The notes beneath the pieces are model-generated. The model was given only the letters and a program-made list of their open reading frames with translations, had not been told where the DNA came from and searched no databases. Below are positions 1-6,768 of a DNA stretch of 8,183 nt, in pieces (position 1 is the first letter of the stretch; each line of letters begins with the position of its first letter). Source of the stretch: Candidatus Roizmanbacteria bacterium CG_4_10_14_0_8_um_filter_39_9. Its GTDB lineage: Bacteria > Patescibacteriota > Microgenomatia > UBA1406 > GWC2-37-13. Both the position numbers and the translations under genes were made by a program. The DNA is taken from NCBI GenBank assembly GCA_002784505.1, contig PFLF01000085.1:1-8183 (forward strand), read 5' to 3'.

Positions 1-77
1 GTGGCTGTAGCTCAACTTGGTTAGAGCGTCGCCCTGTGGAGGCGAATGTTGCGGGTTCAACTCCCGTCAGCCACCCA
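1..77 (+). tRNA. tRNA-His (anticodon GUG), CCA encoded
   Basis: A complete cloverleaf can be drawn. The acceptor stem pairs 1-7 (GTGGCTG) with 68-74 (CAGCCAC). The D stem is 10-13/24-27, and the anticodon stem 29-33/41-45 encloses the loop CTGTGGA with anticodon GTG at 36-38. The T stem is 51-55/63-67 around the loop TTCAACT. The base at 1 is the extra G(-1) typical of bacterial tRNA-His, pairing with C at 74, the position-73 discriminator. The 3' CCA is encoded at 75-77. It reads CAU/CAC codons. The window starts on its first base, so its promoter lies outside. The membrane-protein gene starts 29 bases after the CCA, so the two may share a transcript. Confidence 0.95.
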
Positions 78-106
78 TTACTTCTATTAGCTCAAACGAC
101 AATCTT

Positions 107-526
107 ATGACCATCATGCAAACGTTGGATAAAAAGCCTCTGTTTTCCAAATCAAAACTCGTATTTATCATACTACTTCTTCTTTCGGGATTGGGGTTTT
201 ATGTTTATGCCACCTCACATCCGGCAAAACCTGCAGGTTCAATACTGGGAGAGGAAATCAATGCACTACCTACCCAGGCACCCATTGATTTTAATGGCAT
301 CAAGAAAACCGCAAATACCTATTTAGATAATGCCGTTAGGACATCGCAAACAGCGGTCCAGTCGGCGGTTAAACAGGGGAGCGAAGTTGTTGCCGATGTT
401 GCATCGCAGGCAGTAGACAACGTGAAAGACCGCATAGTTGACAGTACCGTTAGGTCGGTGGTAAAACAAATTGAAAAATTACCGAAAGAGGAGCAGGAGA
501 AGATAAGGGAGTATATCTGCAAGTAA
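107..526 (+). CDS. Small single-pass membrane protein, unknown function
   Basis: This is a 139-residue protein I do not recognise. A short basic N-terminus is followed by one strong hydrophobic segment (about residues 18-35, LVFIILLLLSGLGFYVYA). Next comes a Pro/Ala-rich linker (36-60), then an Ala/Val/Asp/Lys-rich stretch (about 62-136) with amphipathic-helix character and a charged end. It is probably anchored by the N-terminal helix with the helical part outside the membrane. The open frame extends upstream into tRNA-His, so I take ATG 107; ATG 116 is the alternative. Neither has a Shine-Dalgarno sequence. The codon pattern and the clear membrane-plus-helix design support a real gene. A role in envelope structure is only a guess. 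Confidence 0.75.
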   Translation: MTIMQTLDKKPLFSKSKLVFIILLLLSGLGFYVYATSHPAKPAGSILGEEINALPTQAPIDFNGIKKTANTYLDNAVRTSQTAVQSAVKQGSEVVADVASQAVDNVKDRIVDSTVRSVVKQIEKLPKEEQEKIREYICK

Positions 527-574
527 ACTTTGTCATTTGAATTTTGTATATAAGTTTGTTATTCTTTTTACACT

Positions 575-1222
575 ATGGAAATCAAATATCTTGGTCACTC
601 GTCGTTTTTTATCAAAACAAAAGATGCAAAAATCGTCATGGATCCCTTTGATCCAAAGATTGTGGGGCTCAAATTTCCTAAAATAGAAGCAGACATCGTA
701 ACGGTATCTCACCATCATAAAGATCATGATCAAACCGGATCCATTACCGGCACCCCTCTTATCCTTGATTGGCCGGGTCAGTTTGAGAAAAAAGGCGTAC
801 GTGTCTGGGGCTTTGGAACATATCATGATAAAACAAAAGGATCGGAGCGGGGAGCAAACACCATGTTTAAATTTGAGTCAGAAGGAGTTTCTGTTTTACA
901 CTGCGGAGATTTGGGTCAAATGCTCGATGATGCTTTTTTGGAAGAGGTGGGAGACGTAGATGTACTGCTTGTGCCGGTAGGTGGTTTCTACACGATAGAT
1001 GCCACTGAAGCTATTGAACTGATTAAAAAAGTTGAACCGAGTATTGTTGTCCCTATGCACTATAACAAGGGGGACTGGGATGTATCGAATAAAGAGCTGG
1101 CTCCTCTTTCGGATTTTCTGAAGAAAATAGGTTCAGAAGGCTCAGTTCCTGTTGATAAACTAGTAATAAAACGAGAGGACCTTGAAGAAGAGATGAAAAT
1201 TGTTGTCATGAAAGTAAGTTGA
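575..1222 (+). CDS. MBL-fold metal-dependent hydrolase (UlaG/COG2220-like)
   Basis: This 215-residue protein belongs to the metallo-beta-lactamase fold, in the compact L-ascorbate-lactonase/UPF0173-like branch. It opens with the family's MEIKYLGHSSFFIK strand and a MDPFDP segment. The metal-binding motif HHHKDH (H46, H48, D50, H51) is intact. Further ligands appear as HCGDLG (H109, D112) and PMHYN (H162). The length is normal for a stand-alone domain and no extra domain is visible. The family hydrolyses diverse substrates, and this sequence does not reveal which one. It is probably a soluble cytoplasmic enzyme. No Shine-Dalgarno precedes ATG 575. A weak promoter-like pair (TTGAAT 537-542, TATTCT 560-565) would give an almost leaderless mRNA. 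dnaB starts 10 bases after the stop, suggesting co-transcription. Confidence 0.88.
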   Translation: MEIKYLGHSSFFIKTKDAKIVMDPFDPKIVGLKFPKIEADIVTVSHHHKDHDQTGSITGTPLILDWPGQFEKKGVRVWGFGTYHDKTKGSERGANTMFKFESEGVSVLHCGDLGQMLDDAFLEEVGDVDVLLVPVGGFYTIDATEAIELIKKVEPSIVVPMHYNKGDWDVSNKELAPLSDFLKKIGSEGSVPVDKLVIKREDLEEEMKIVVMKVS

Positions 1223-1232
1223 TTATTTCCTT

Positions 1233-2576
1233 ATGTCTATAGCCACAGACGCTCTCAAAGTTCCTCCCCAGGATATTGATGCCGAGCGATCAGTGCTTGG
1301 CGCGCTTCTAGTAGATTCATCTGCAATCACCATTGTTGCCGAGTTCCTGCGTGAAAGCCATTTCTATAATAAGGAGCACAAATTGATATATAGGGCATGC
1401 GTCACATTATTTGAGAAACAGCAGCCAATTGATGTGGTTACGCTCAAAAGCCAGCTTCAAAGTGAGGGACATTTAAAAGATATTGGTGGCCCAAACTATC
1501 TGTCAGACCTCATCAATAGCGTTCCCACATCCGCATATGTTGCGCATTATGCAAACATCGTCAAAGATCATTATACAAAGCGTATGCTTATTGAGCTCGG
1601 TAGCCGTACCGCCGAAGCTGCTTTTGATGACCGTGGAGATATAAAAAAACTGCTCGACCATGCGGAAAGTGAGATCTTTGCTCTATCCCAACAACATGCC
1701 CATCGAGACTTCATAGAACTTAAAGAGATCTTAGGTGAAAGCTTTGAGCGGTTGGAAGAATTTATGAAACATGGGGGCAATATTCGAGGAGTCCCGACTT
1801 CGTATCCTGAACTTGACAATAAACTTGCGGGCATGCAAAACTCAAATCTTTTGATTCTTGCAGCTCGTCCCGGTATTGGAAAGACCACGTTTGCGCTTAA
1901 CATTGCGTCCAACGTCGCAATCAAATCCAAAATGCCCGTTGGGTTTTTTTCACTTGAGATGAGTAAGGAAGAGTTGGTTGACCGGTTGCTTGTTGGGGAG
2001 GCAGATATTGATGCATGGCGCCTCAAGACGGGAAAACTATCTGATGACGACTATAAGCGTTTAACTGAAGCAATGGGTTCGTTATCTGATGCCCCCATTT
2101 ACATTGATGACACGCCGGGAATCTCAATTCTTGAAATGAGGACAAAGGCACGGAAATTGAAAGCGGAAAAAGACGTAAAGCTTATTGTGGTTGACTATTT
2201 GCAACTGGCCGATGCCGGACGCCGATTTGATTCGCGGGTACAGGAGGTGTCGTTTGTCTCACAGGGCTTAAAAAATCTAGCCCGTGAACTCCAGGTTCCC
2301 GTTATTGCACTTTCGCAGCTTAACCGAGCAGTTGAAGCACGCGGTACCAAGAAGCCCCAACTTGCAGATCTTCGTGAGTCAGGAGCAATCGAGCAGGATG
2401 CTGACGTGGTTATGTTTCTCTACTATGAAGATGAGAATGAGGATTTACTTGACTCAAATAAGCGGTTAATCAAACTGTACATTGCAAAGCACCGAAATGG
2501 TGCAACGGGTGAGATTGATCTTATGTTTAGAGGAGATCGTGTAAAGTTTTACTCGGTCGAAAAAAGCGCGATCTGA
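1233..2576 (+). CDS. dnaB: Replicative DNA helicase DnaB
   Basis: At 447 residues this is the full-length hexameric 5'-3' helicase that unwinds DNA at the replication fork. The N-terminal domain (about residues 10-110) begins with PPQDIDAERSVLGALL, typical of DnaB. A linker follows, then the RecA-like ATPase: Walker A ARPGIGKTT (211-219), FFSLEMSKEEL (238-248), Walker B LIVVDYLQL (317-325), SQLNR (361-365), the LADLRESGAIEQDADVV motif (377-393), and KHRNG (419-423) with R421 as the likely arginine finger acting in trans. No intein or frameshift is present. ATG 1233 has no Shine-Dalgarno; the preceding bases are T-rich. It lies between the MBL hydrolase and the CDGSH gene on the same strand with gaps of 10 and 21 bases, so the three are probably co-transcribed. 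Confidence 0.97.
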   Translation: MSIATDALKVPPQDIDAERSVLGALLVDSSAITIVAEFLRESHFYNKEHKLIYRACVTLFEKQQPIDVVTLKSQLQSEGHLKDIGGPNYLSDLINSVPTSAYVAHYANIVKDHYTKRMLIELGSRTAEAAFDDRGDIKKLLDHAESEIFALSQQHAHRDFIELKEILGESFERLEEFMKHGGNIRGVPTSYPELDNKLAGMQNSNLLILAARPGIGKTTFALNIASNVAIKSKMPVGFFSLEMSKEELVDRLLVGEADIDAWRLKTGKLSDDDYKRLTEAMGSLSDAPIYIDDTPGISILEMRTKARKLKAEKDVKLIVVDYLQLADAGRRFDSRVQEVSFVSQGLKNLARELQVPVIALSQLNRAVEARGTKKPQLADLRESGAIEQDADVVMFLYYEDENEDLLDSNKRLIKLYIAKHRNGATGEIDLMFRGDRVKFYSVEKSAI

Positions 2577-2597
2577 TTATCAATTTATTTTTTTTAT

Positions 2598-2858
2598 ATG
2601 GCACGCATTGTTGTCAAAACGGCAAAAGGAAACTTCGAGTTAAAACCGCAGAAAAAATCAGTATTTATCTGCATGTGTGGGTTATCAAAAAATCGGCCGT
2701 TTTGTGACGGATCTCATGCAAAAACGCTGGACGAAAAGGATAAAAAAATCTATTCGTACGATGAGGACGGAAAACGGATTGATCTTGAAGCGGAAGAGTG
2801 TTGTGATGATGAAAAAGGGGGGTGTTGTGGTGGAGGGTGCTGCAAGGATAAGAAATAA
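2598..2858 (+). CDS. CDGSH iron-sulfur domain protein with Cys-rich tail
   Basis: This 86-residue protein has a single CDGSH [2Fe-2S] domain. The signature CMCGLSKNRPFCDGSH occupies residues 25-40, giving the ligands C25, C27, C36 and H40. CDGSH proteins carry a labile redox-active cluster and are linked to electron or cluster transfer; the partner here is unknown. Unusually, an acidic linker after the domain leads to a tail with three Cys-Cys pairs (C68-C69, C76-C77, C81-C82) separated by Gly and charged residues. This resembles a metal-binding or metallothionein-like extension. The protein is probably cytoplasmic. Its stop codon directly abuts the stop codon of the convergent PAP2 gene. No Shine-Dalgarno is present; the leader is T-rich. 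Confidence 0.9.
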   Translation: MARIVVKTAKGNFELKPQKKSVFICMCGLSKNRPFCDGSHAKTLDEKDKKIYSYDEDGKRIDLEAEECCDDEKGGCCGGGCCKDKK

Positions 2859-2876
2859 TTATCGCACCTTTTTTTT
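2836..2876 (+). terminator. Candidate intrinsic terminator at the CDGSH/PAP2 junction
   Basis: Reading the plus strand, GGTGC (2836-2840) pairs with GCACC (2864-2868). Inside it GATAA (2847-2851) pairs with TTATC (2859-2863) around a 7-base loop, leaving a 6-base bulge on the 5' side. Eight T follow at 2869-2876. It would end the dnaB/CDGSH transcript. The hairpin spans both stop codons, and the T run doubles as lysine codons at the end of the minus-strand PAP2 gene. The bulge weakens the stem, so confidence is moderate. Confidence 0.45.
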
Positions 2877-3398
2877 CTTTACAAAAGATATTTTCAAGAC
2901 GAGGGACGAGATAAGATAGCCAATAAGCGCTCCGGCAACTACATCAAGCAAGTAGTGACAATATAGGTATATTCGCGAGTAAGAGATTAACACTGCGCCA
3001 GCGTAATAAATCCATGCACGTTTTTTATCATAAGCTGAAAGTATGGTAGCCGCCGCAAAGGCGCTTGTGGCATGTCCTGATGGAAATGAAAAATCTGAAG
3101 GACAAAATTTTTGTTGCATCCCATATTCCAGAAACGGTCTTGTTCTTCCAACCATATTTTTAAGTACCTCATTGGTGAGAAGTGTTGCGGAGCCAAATGC
3201 GAAAATAAAATGGATAATAAACCAGTGATTTCGGACTTCTTCGAAGATGAATAACACTGCAACAATAATCAGCCAAAAATAAATAGAACCTCCTAAGAGA
3301 GAAAAAAAAGAAAATATGGCGTCAAACAAGGCATTATGTGGAATGACAGCCGCCCACAGCGAAGATACACCACGATCAAATCCAATAAGTGCTCGCAT
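2859..3398 (-). CDS. PAP2-family membrane phosphatase
   Basis: This 179-residue integral membrane protein carries all three PAP2 (type 2 phosphatidic acid phosphatase) motifs: K-X6-RP (K80 to R87-P88), PSGH (106-109) and SR-X5-H-X3-D (S141, R142, H148, D152). H109 and H148 are the expected catalytic histidines. Several hydrophobic helices fit the usual membrane topology, with the active site at the outer membrane face. Likely substrates are lipid phosphates such as undecaprenyl pyrophosphate or phosphatidate, but the sequence does not decide. The basic tail KKKKVR is encoded by the T run of the opposing terminator. ATG 3398 is supported by an AGGA Shine-Dalgarno. The surface-protein gene lies 15 bases upstream, so both probably share one transcript. 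Confidence 0.92.
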   Translation of the reverse strand: MRALIGFDRGVSSLWAAVIPHNALFDAIFSFFSLLGGSIYFWLIIVAVLFIFEEVRNHWFIIHFIFAFGSATLLTNEVLKNMVGRTRPFLEYGMQQKFCPSDFSFPSGHATSAFAAATILSAYDKKRAWIYYAGAVLISYSRIYLYCHYLLDVVAGALIGYLISSLVLKISFVKKKKVR

Positions 3399-3405
3399 AT
3401 ATAAA

Positions 3406-3409
3406 TCCT
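3406..3409 (-). promoter_or_regulatory. Shine-Dalgarno of the PAP2 gene
   Basis: AGGA on the minus strand lies 7 bases before ATG 3398. It is one of only three clear ribosome-binding sites in the window and fixes the PAP2 start. Confidence 0.6.
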
Positions 3410-3413
3410 GTTT

Positions 3414-4388
3414 TTAAAGCCCTGTTTCTGGACTAAACAGCGTCGTTTCCATTGGTTGACCGGTAAGCCCCTGCTCAGGCGGAAGAGGCTCCTCCTGACC
3501 CATACTGCCGCCAGTGCTTCCCGGTTCAGTCCCGCCCGGGTTACTCGTCCCACTTCTGTCTTCAACTAAGGATATTTTGGTAACTGGTCTGCACGGCTTG
3601 GTTGGATTTACTTCTTTACATTGTATCTTAAAGATACTTTCTTTGTAATTATTTACAAATGCAGAAAATGGCTTGAATAAATCAGGTGGGGGATCCTCTC
3701 CTGTATCTACATTTGGGTCAGTCCCGCCGGGATTAAATCCATTCTGGTCAGTTGTACTATCGGTAGTTCCCGTATCGGCAGGTGATGGCAGCGCTACTTG
3801 TGTTGTGCTATATGCGAAAAAAAAGGTATTAGGTGGCATTTGTTGAAAGCCACCGCCTCCTGATCCACCAGAATTTAGTTGACATGTTTTGGTAGTCGAA
3901 GAGCCAGCAGAAAGTTTACAAACAAGTGATGGAGACAAACAGTTCGCGCTCTTGCCACATTTTTTACCCAGCATGCGAGGAGTTGGGGTTACCTCCGTCT
4001 CCCCAAGAACATCTATTCCGCCGCCAGTAGTTTTTATTTCTTTGTATGAAACCTTATACCGGATAGGTGTTGGGGAAGCTCCCTGAGTTGGGTTGATGGT
4101 TGGCCCCCCAGGCGCCCGTATGGGACTCGCAACCTTTTCAATTTTTATGAAGCTTACGGTAAGCTGACGCACTTTTGGAGTTGGCATTAAGGGTGTTGCG
4201 GTAGGAAGAGTTGGATTTGCAGCTCTATTATTATATGTGAAACTACTATTTTGAGACCCTGTCATAATTCCTGCAGCAAAACTTCCAATAACCGCAAAGA
4301 CGACCAAGAACAATATTTTACTTTTGTTGTCCGGACGACTATCCTTTATTTGAGAGTCTGAAGACGAAACCACCGTTGGGACATCCAT
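3414..4388 (-). CDS. Membrane-anchored Pro/Thr-rich surface protein with four-Cys knot
   Basis: A 324-residue protein with no enzyme domain that I recognise. A polar N-terminus precedes one transmembrane helix (about residues 24-43, KILFLVVFAVIGSFAAGIMT). The rest looks extracellular and disordered: Thr/Pro-rich stretches (57-72, 96-108), a Gly-rich stretch (173-180), and Asp/Thr/Gly/Pro-rich repeats with NPGGTDPN (219-226) and NPGGTEPG (283-290). A compact Cys motif, C144-X5-C150-X6-C157-X11-C169, resembles the small disulfide knots often seen in secreted proteins; another pair is C257 and C266. It is probably a cell-surface or stalk-like protein. ATG 4388 lacks a Shine-Dalgarno. It is likely the first gene of an operon with PAP2. 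The function is unknown. Confidence 0.85.
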   Translation of the reverse strand: MDVPTVVSSSDSQIKDSRPDNKSKILFLVVFAVIGSFAAGIMTGSQNSSFTYNNRAANPTLPTATPLMPTPKVRQLTVSFIKIEKVASPIRAPGGPTINPTQGASPTPIRYKVSYKEIKTTGGGIDVLGETEVTPTPRMLGKKCGKSANCLSPSLVCKLSAGSSTTKTCQLNSGGSGGGGFQQMPPNTFFFAYSTTQVALPSPADTGTTDSTTDQNGFNPGGTDPNVDTGEDPPPDLFKPFSAFVNNYKESIFKIQCKEVNPTKPCRPVTKISLVEDRSGTSNPGGTEPGSTGGSMGQEEPLPPEQGLTGQPMETTLFSPETGL

Positions 4389-4412
4389 AGAAAATATAAA
4401 ACTTTTATTACA

Positions 4413-4444
4413 ATTATCCTACTTAAACTTGGCGAGAGAGTCAA
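4413..4444 (-). promoter_or_regulatory. Candidate promoter of the surface-protein/PAP2 operon
   Basis: On the minus strand TTGACT (4439-4444) is followed after 17 bases by TAGGAT (4416-4421); the overlapping GATAAT (4413-4418) is an alternative -10 with a 20-base spacer. Transcription would begin about 20 bases before ATG 4388. The -35 box overlaps the stop codon of the upstream methyltransferase gene. Confidence 0.4.
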
Positions 4445-5004
4445 TAGGTATAGAGGCTATGAACTCCGTGAAATACTTTTTCTGATTTCTTCGTTGATTT
4501 GATGGGGTAAAAATAGGAGACAAAACGAGCCTTTGGAAATTGAGAATTGACATGGGACACCGCTTTTTCTATGAGCCAGGGAGAGATGTAGAGATAGAAA
4601 GTAGTTGGCCTTGCCTGCCGGCAGGCAGGTAGTTGGTAGTTAGTAGTTAGATAACGAAAATTAATTTTAAACATGTCACCCCAAACTATTTTAATATTGT
4701 TTCGGTTAGGATGAAACAGCCACTTTATCCACATAATGCCGATTAAGATTGGATTTATATCAAGTGCAATAAAGTGAGTATTTTTATGTTTTTTTAACGC
4801 TTCATACGCCGCTTCAAATATAACAACTCCATCCCCCGCCCCAAGGTCGATAATAGTTTGATCGTTTGAGATATTCAGGCCTTTTAAAATCATAGCCTTA
4901 TCTTTCATGTTAGATGGATAGTAGGGGATGGGAGAAAATTGAGGAAAAGCGAAAATAATGACAGCCGTCAATATCAGAAAAAATACTATCAGAGCAAGTA
5001 TCAT
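4441..5004 (-). CDS. Membrane-anchored SAM-dependent methyltransferase with palindromic insert
   Basis: A class I methyltransferase of 187 residues. An N-terminal membrane helix (residues 1-20, MILALIVFFLILTAVIIFAF) is followed by PYYPSNMKDKAMI. SAM-binding motif I is IIDLGAGDG (51-59), the acidic residue after strand 2 is D82 in ALDINP, and WGDMF (108-112) and FYLYISPWL (136-144) follow. The arrangement recalls the small membrane-linked FAM173-like lysine methyltransferases, but the substrate cannot be read from the sequence. Residues 125-131 (LPACRQA) are encoded by a GC-rich palindrome inserted in frame between the WGDMF and FYLYISPWL segments. The frame is open up to 5112, but the product starts sensibly at ATG 5004, where the membrane helix begins and the divergent gene is not overlapped. 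Confidence 0.82.
   Translation of the reverse strand: MILALIVFFLILTAVIIFAFPQFSPIPYYPSNMKDKAMILKGLNISNDQTIIDLGAGDGVVIFEAAYEALKKHKNTHFIALDINPILIGIMWIKWLFHPNRNNIKIVWGDMFKINFRYLTTNYQLPACRQARPTTFYLYISPWLIEKAVSHVNSQFPKARFVSYFYPIKSTKKSEKVFHGVHSLYTY
4601..4650. repeat. In-frame GC-rich palindromic element with flanking direct repeats
   Basis: The core TGCCTGCCGGCAGGCA (4612-4627) is a perfect 16-bp palindrome. It extends to 4610-4629 with a single T/G mismatch. The 8-mer GTAGTTGG occurs on both sides, at 4601-4608 and 4629-4636. The right copy runs into degenerate TAGTTAG repeats up to 4650. The element is strikingly GC-rich compared with the AT-rich surroundings. On the minus strand it is translated as LPACRQA within the methyltransferase without breaking the frame. 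Confidence 0.8.
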
Positions 5005-5009
5005 GTTGG

Positions 5010-5023
5010 ATATTGTACAATAT
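5010..5023. promoter_or_regulatory. Perfect 14-bp palindrome between divergent genes
   Basis: ATATTGTACAATAT is an exact inverted repeat lying between the starts of the methyltransferase (ATG 5004, minus) and the DUF2207 gene (ATG 5035, plus). Read on either strand it contains TACAAT, a five-of-six match to the -10 consensus (5016-5021 plus, 5012-5017 minus). It could therefore be a shared divergent promoter element, an operator, or both. Transcription start would fall at about 5028 on plus and about 5005 on minus, making the methyltransferase mRNA nearly leaderless. No convincing -35 box is seen on either side. Confidence 0.45.
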
Positions 5024-5034
5024 TTCCATACACT

Positions 5035-6729
5035 ATGAAAAAAAATCTGTTCTTGAGTATTTTTTTTTCTTTTTGTTTCATCTTTCTCATTCCTTCCATA
5101 ATTCAAGCTCAAGCTGAAGAGATTAAATCATTTAACACCACTGTTCGGGTAAATACCGACGCCACGATAAACGTTGAGGAAAAAATTGTTTATGACTTTG
5201 GAGATTTGGAGAAACATGGCATCTTCCGAGATATTCCGTACATCACTGTAAATGCTGACGGCAAAAGATACAAAATGGACATAGGGCAGATATCCGTTAC
5301 AAAGGAAGATGGGACTCCGTATTCCTTCTCAACTTCAACGGTAAACGATGATTTACGCGTCAAGATAGGGGATGCAAATGTACTTATCACCGGAGTGAAC
5401 ACATATCTGATTCAGTACACCGTTGGGGGGGCTCTCACTTACTATTCAGATCATGACGAACTGTATTGGAACATGACGGGGGATAAATGGGATGTTCCAA
5501 TCGGCGAGTCCTCATTTGATGTTGTGCTGCCGACTTTGATTGCGAAAGACTCTATCCAGATGAAATGCTTTACCGGGAGTCACGGTCAAAGTAGTTCGGA
5601 CTGTAGTTATAAAACAGGGTCTGCAGTTTCCGGTAAATCTTCCGTATCCCTAGGCGCAAAGCAGGGGTTAACGGGTGTCGTCGGATTTCCCAAGGGAGTG
5701 GTTGCAGTTCTTGAATCACAGGAGGTTGTCCGTTTTGAGGATACCCTGAGCGGGAAAATATTATTGTTTCTTTTGGGAGTCCTCGTATTTGTTTGGTATA
5801 TTGGACTACCATTAGGTATTCCGATTTATTGGTGGTTTTTTGGACGTGACCCGAAGGCTCTCATCGGGGAAGTTCGCGCATGGTATGATCCGCCGTCTGC
5901 AAAAGACGGTCGTCGTCTTACGCCATCTGAGACCGGAGTATTAGTCGATGAGAGTGTAGATACGAGAGATATTTTTGCCTGTGTTATTGATCTTGCCCGA
6001 CGGGGGTATCTGAAAATAGTTGAGGAGAAAAAAGGGAGTTTCTGCTTTGTGAAACAAAAAGAATCTATGAATGATGCAACCCTTCAGAAATTTGAAAAGG
6101 AGCTTCTGGACAGGTTTTTCGGGGAGACAAAGGGTGAAGACAAAGTATATTTGAAGACAAAAAATTTAAGCACCCCCGTTGAGAAGGTAAAAGATATTCT
6201 TTATACCACCATGACTTCAACCGGTTTTTTTCCATCAAATCCCAATACCGTACGGACTATTTGGTATGCAGTTGCAGGAGTGGCTTTTTTCACCGGAAAT
6301 ATTTTACTTACAGTGGTTGCATTTATATTTGGGCGTGTCATGCCGCGAAAAACGGTTTACGGCGCGGGTCAGGCAAATATCGGCAAGTCACTCAAAAACT
6401 TTTTGAAAAGCCAGGAGCGGCAACTGGAGTTTCAGGCGAAAAATCAACAATTTTTTGAAAAACTTCTTCCCTTTGCCGTTGCATTCGGGGTGGAAAAAGT
6501 ATGGGCCGAGCGGTTTAAAGACATTAACATGCGAAATCCTGACTGGTACCAAGGGTATGACAATCGATCTTTTACTAGCGCATATTTAATCAGTAGTATG
6601 CATAGCTCGTTTAATTCCTTTAATACTTCGGTTACTCCGGTTCGCTCATCAACCGGACACTCTTCGGGCTTTAGCAGTGGGGGATTTTCGGGTGGCGGAG
6701 GTGGAGGAGGTGGCGGAGGAAGCTGGTAA
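5035..6729 (+). CDS. DUF2207-family membrane protein with poly-Gly C-terminus
   Basis: This is a 564-residue protein. Residues 1-27 form a Sec signal peptide ending QAQA before EE. The extracellular DUF2207 beta domain (about 28-235) contains VEEKIVYDFG and HGIFRDIPY near its start. A membrane segment follows (about 241-267, ending YWWFFGRDP), then a cytoplasmic stretch (about 280-400) with YDPPSAKDGRRLTPSETGVL. A second hydrophobic region is at 408-434, followed by the family hallmark LLPFAVAFGVEKVWAERF (477-494). The protein ends with ten glycines and Ser-Trp (553-564), a usual ending in this family. Its biochemical function is unknown. The frame opens at 4939, but ATG 5035 is the start because the signal peptide begins there. 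No Shine-Dalgarno is present. Confidence 0.92.
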   Translation: MKKNLFLSIFFSFCFIFLIPSIIQAQAEEIKSFNTTVRVNTDATINVEEKIVYDFGDLEKHGIFRDIPYITVNADGKRYKMDIGQISVTKEDGTPYSFSTSTVNDDLRVKIGDANVLITGVNTYLIQYTVGGALTYYSDHDELYWNMTGDKWDVPIGESSFDVVLPTLIAKDSIQMKCFTGSHGQSSSDCSYKTGSAVSGKSSVSLGAKQGLTGVVGFPKGVVAVLESQEVVRFEDTLSGKILLFLLGVLVFVWYIGLPLGIPIYWWFFGRDPKALIGEVRAWYDPPSAKDGRRLTPSETGVLVDESVDTRDIFACVIDLARRGYLKIVEEKKGSFCFVKQKESMNDATLQKFEKELLDRFFGETKGEDKVYLKTKNLSTPVEKVKDILYTTMTSTGFFPSNPNTVRTIWYAVAGVAFFTGNILLTVVAFIFGRVMPRKTVYGAGQANIGKSLKNFLKSQERQLEFQAKNQQFFEKLLPFAVAFGVEKVWAERFKDINMRNPDWYQGYDNRSFTSAYLISSMHSSFNSFNTSVTPVRSSTGHSSGFSSGGFSGGGGGGGGGGSW

Positions 6730-6738
6730 TTGATCCGC

Positions 6739-6758
6739 TTTTCTACGATCGTGCAAAA
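6739..6758. promoter_or_regulatory. Palindromic site 1 (downstream of the PaaX/Cas2-like gene)
   Basis: The sequence fits TTTTNNACGATCGTNNAAAA as a perfect palindrome apart from the N positions. The core ACGATCGT is at 6745-6752. It sits in the 39-base gap between the convergent DUF2207 and PaaX/Cas2-like genes and matches site 2 at 7406-7425. The self-complementary core leaves no loop, so a double-stranded protein-binding site is more likely than an RNA hairpin. Confidence 0.5.
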
Positions 6759-6768
6759 CTGCAACGTT

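Noticed and set aside
17..106. Upstream extension of the first membrane-protein frame into tRNA-His
   Set aside because: It would translate most of the tRNA gene. The membrane helix and the normal N-terminus begin at ATG 107 or 116.
2531..2548. GATCGTGTAAAG in dnaB as a third copy of the palindromic site
   Set aside because: It lacks the ACGATCGT core and the left TTTT arm, and it lies in conserved coding sequence.
4939..5034. N-terminal extension of the DUF2207 protein by 32 residues
   Set aside because: It would place a charged stretch before an otherwise perfect signal peptide and overlap the methyltransferase coding region.
5005..5112. N-terminal extension of the methyltransferase by 36 residues
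   Set aside because: It overlaps the start and signal peptide of the divergent DUF2207 gene. The extra residues are polar and unlike the family, while ATG 5004 starts exactly at the membrane helix.
6750..6766. Hairpin CGTGCA/TGCAACG as terminator of the DUF2207 gene
   Set aside because: It has only six pairs with a bulge and is followed by TTTC, not a T run. It overlaps the palindromic site, which explains the symmetry better.
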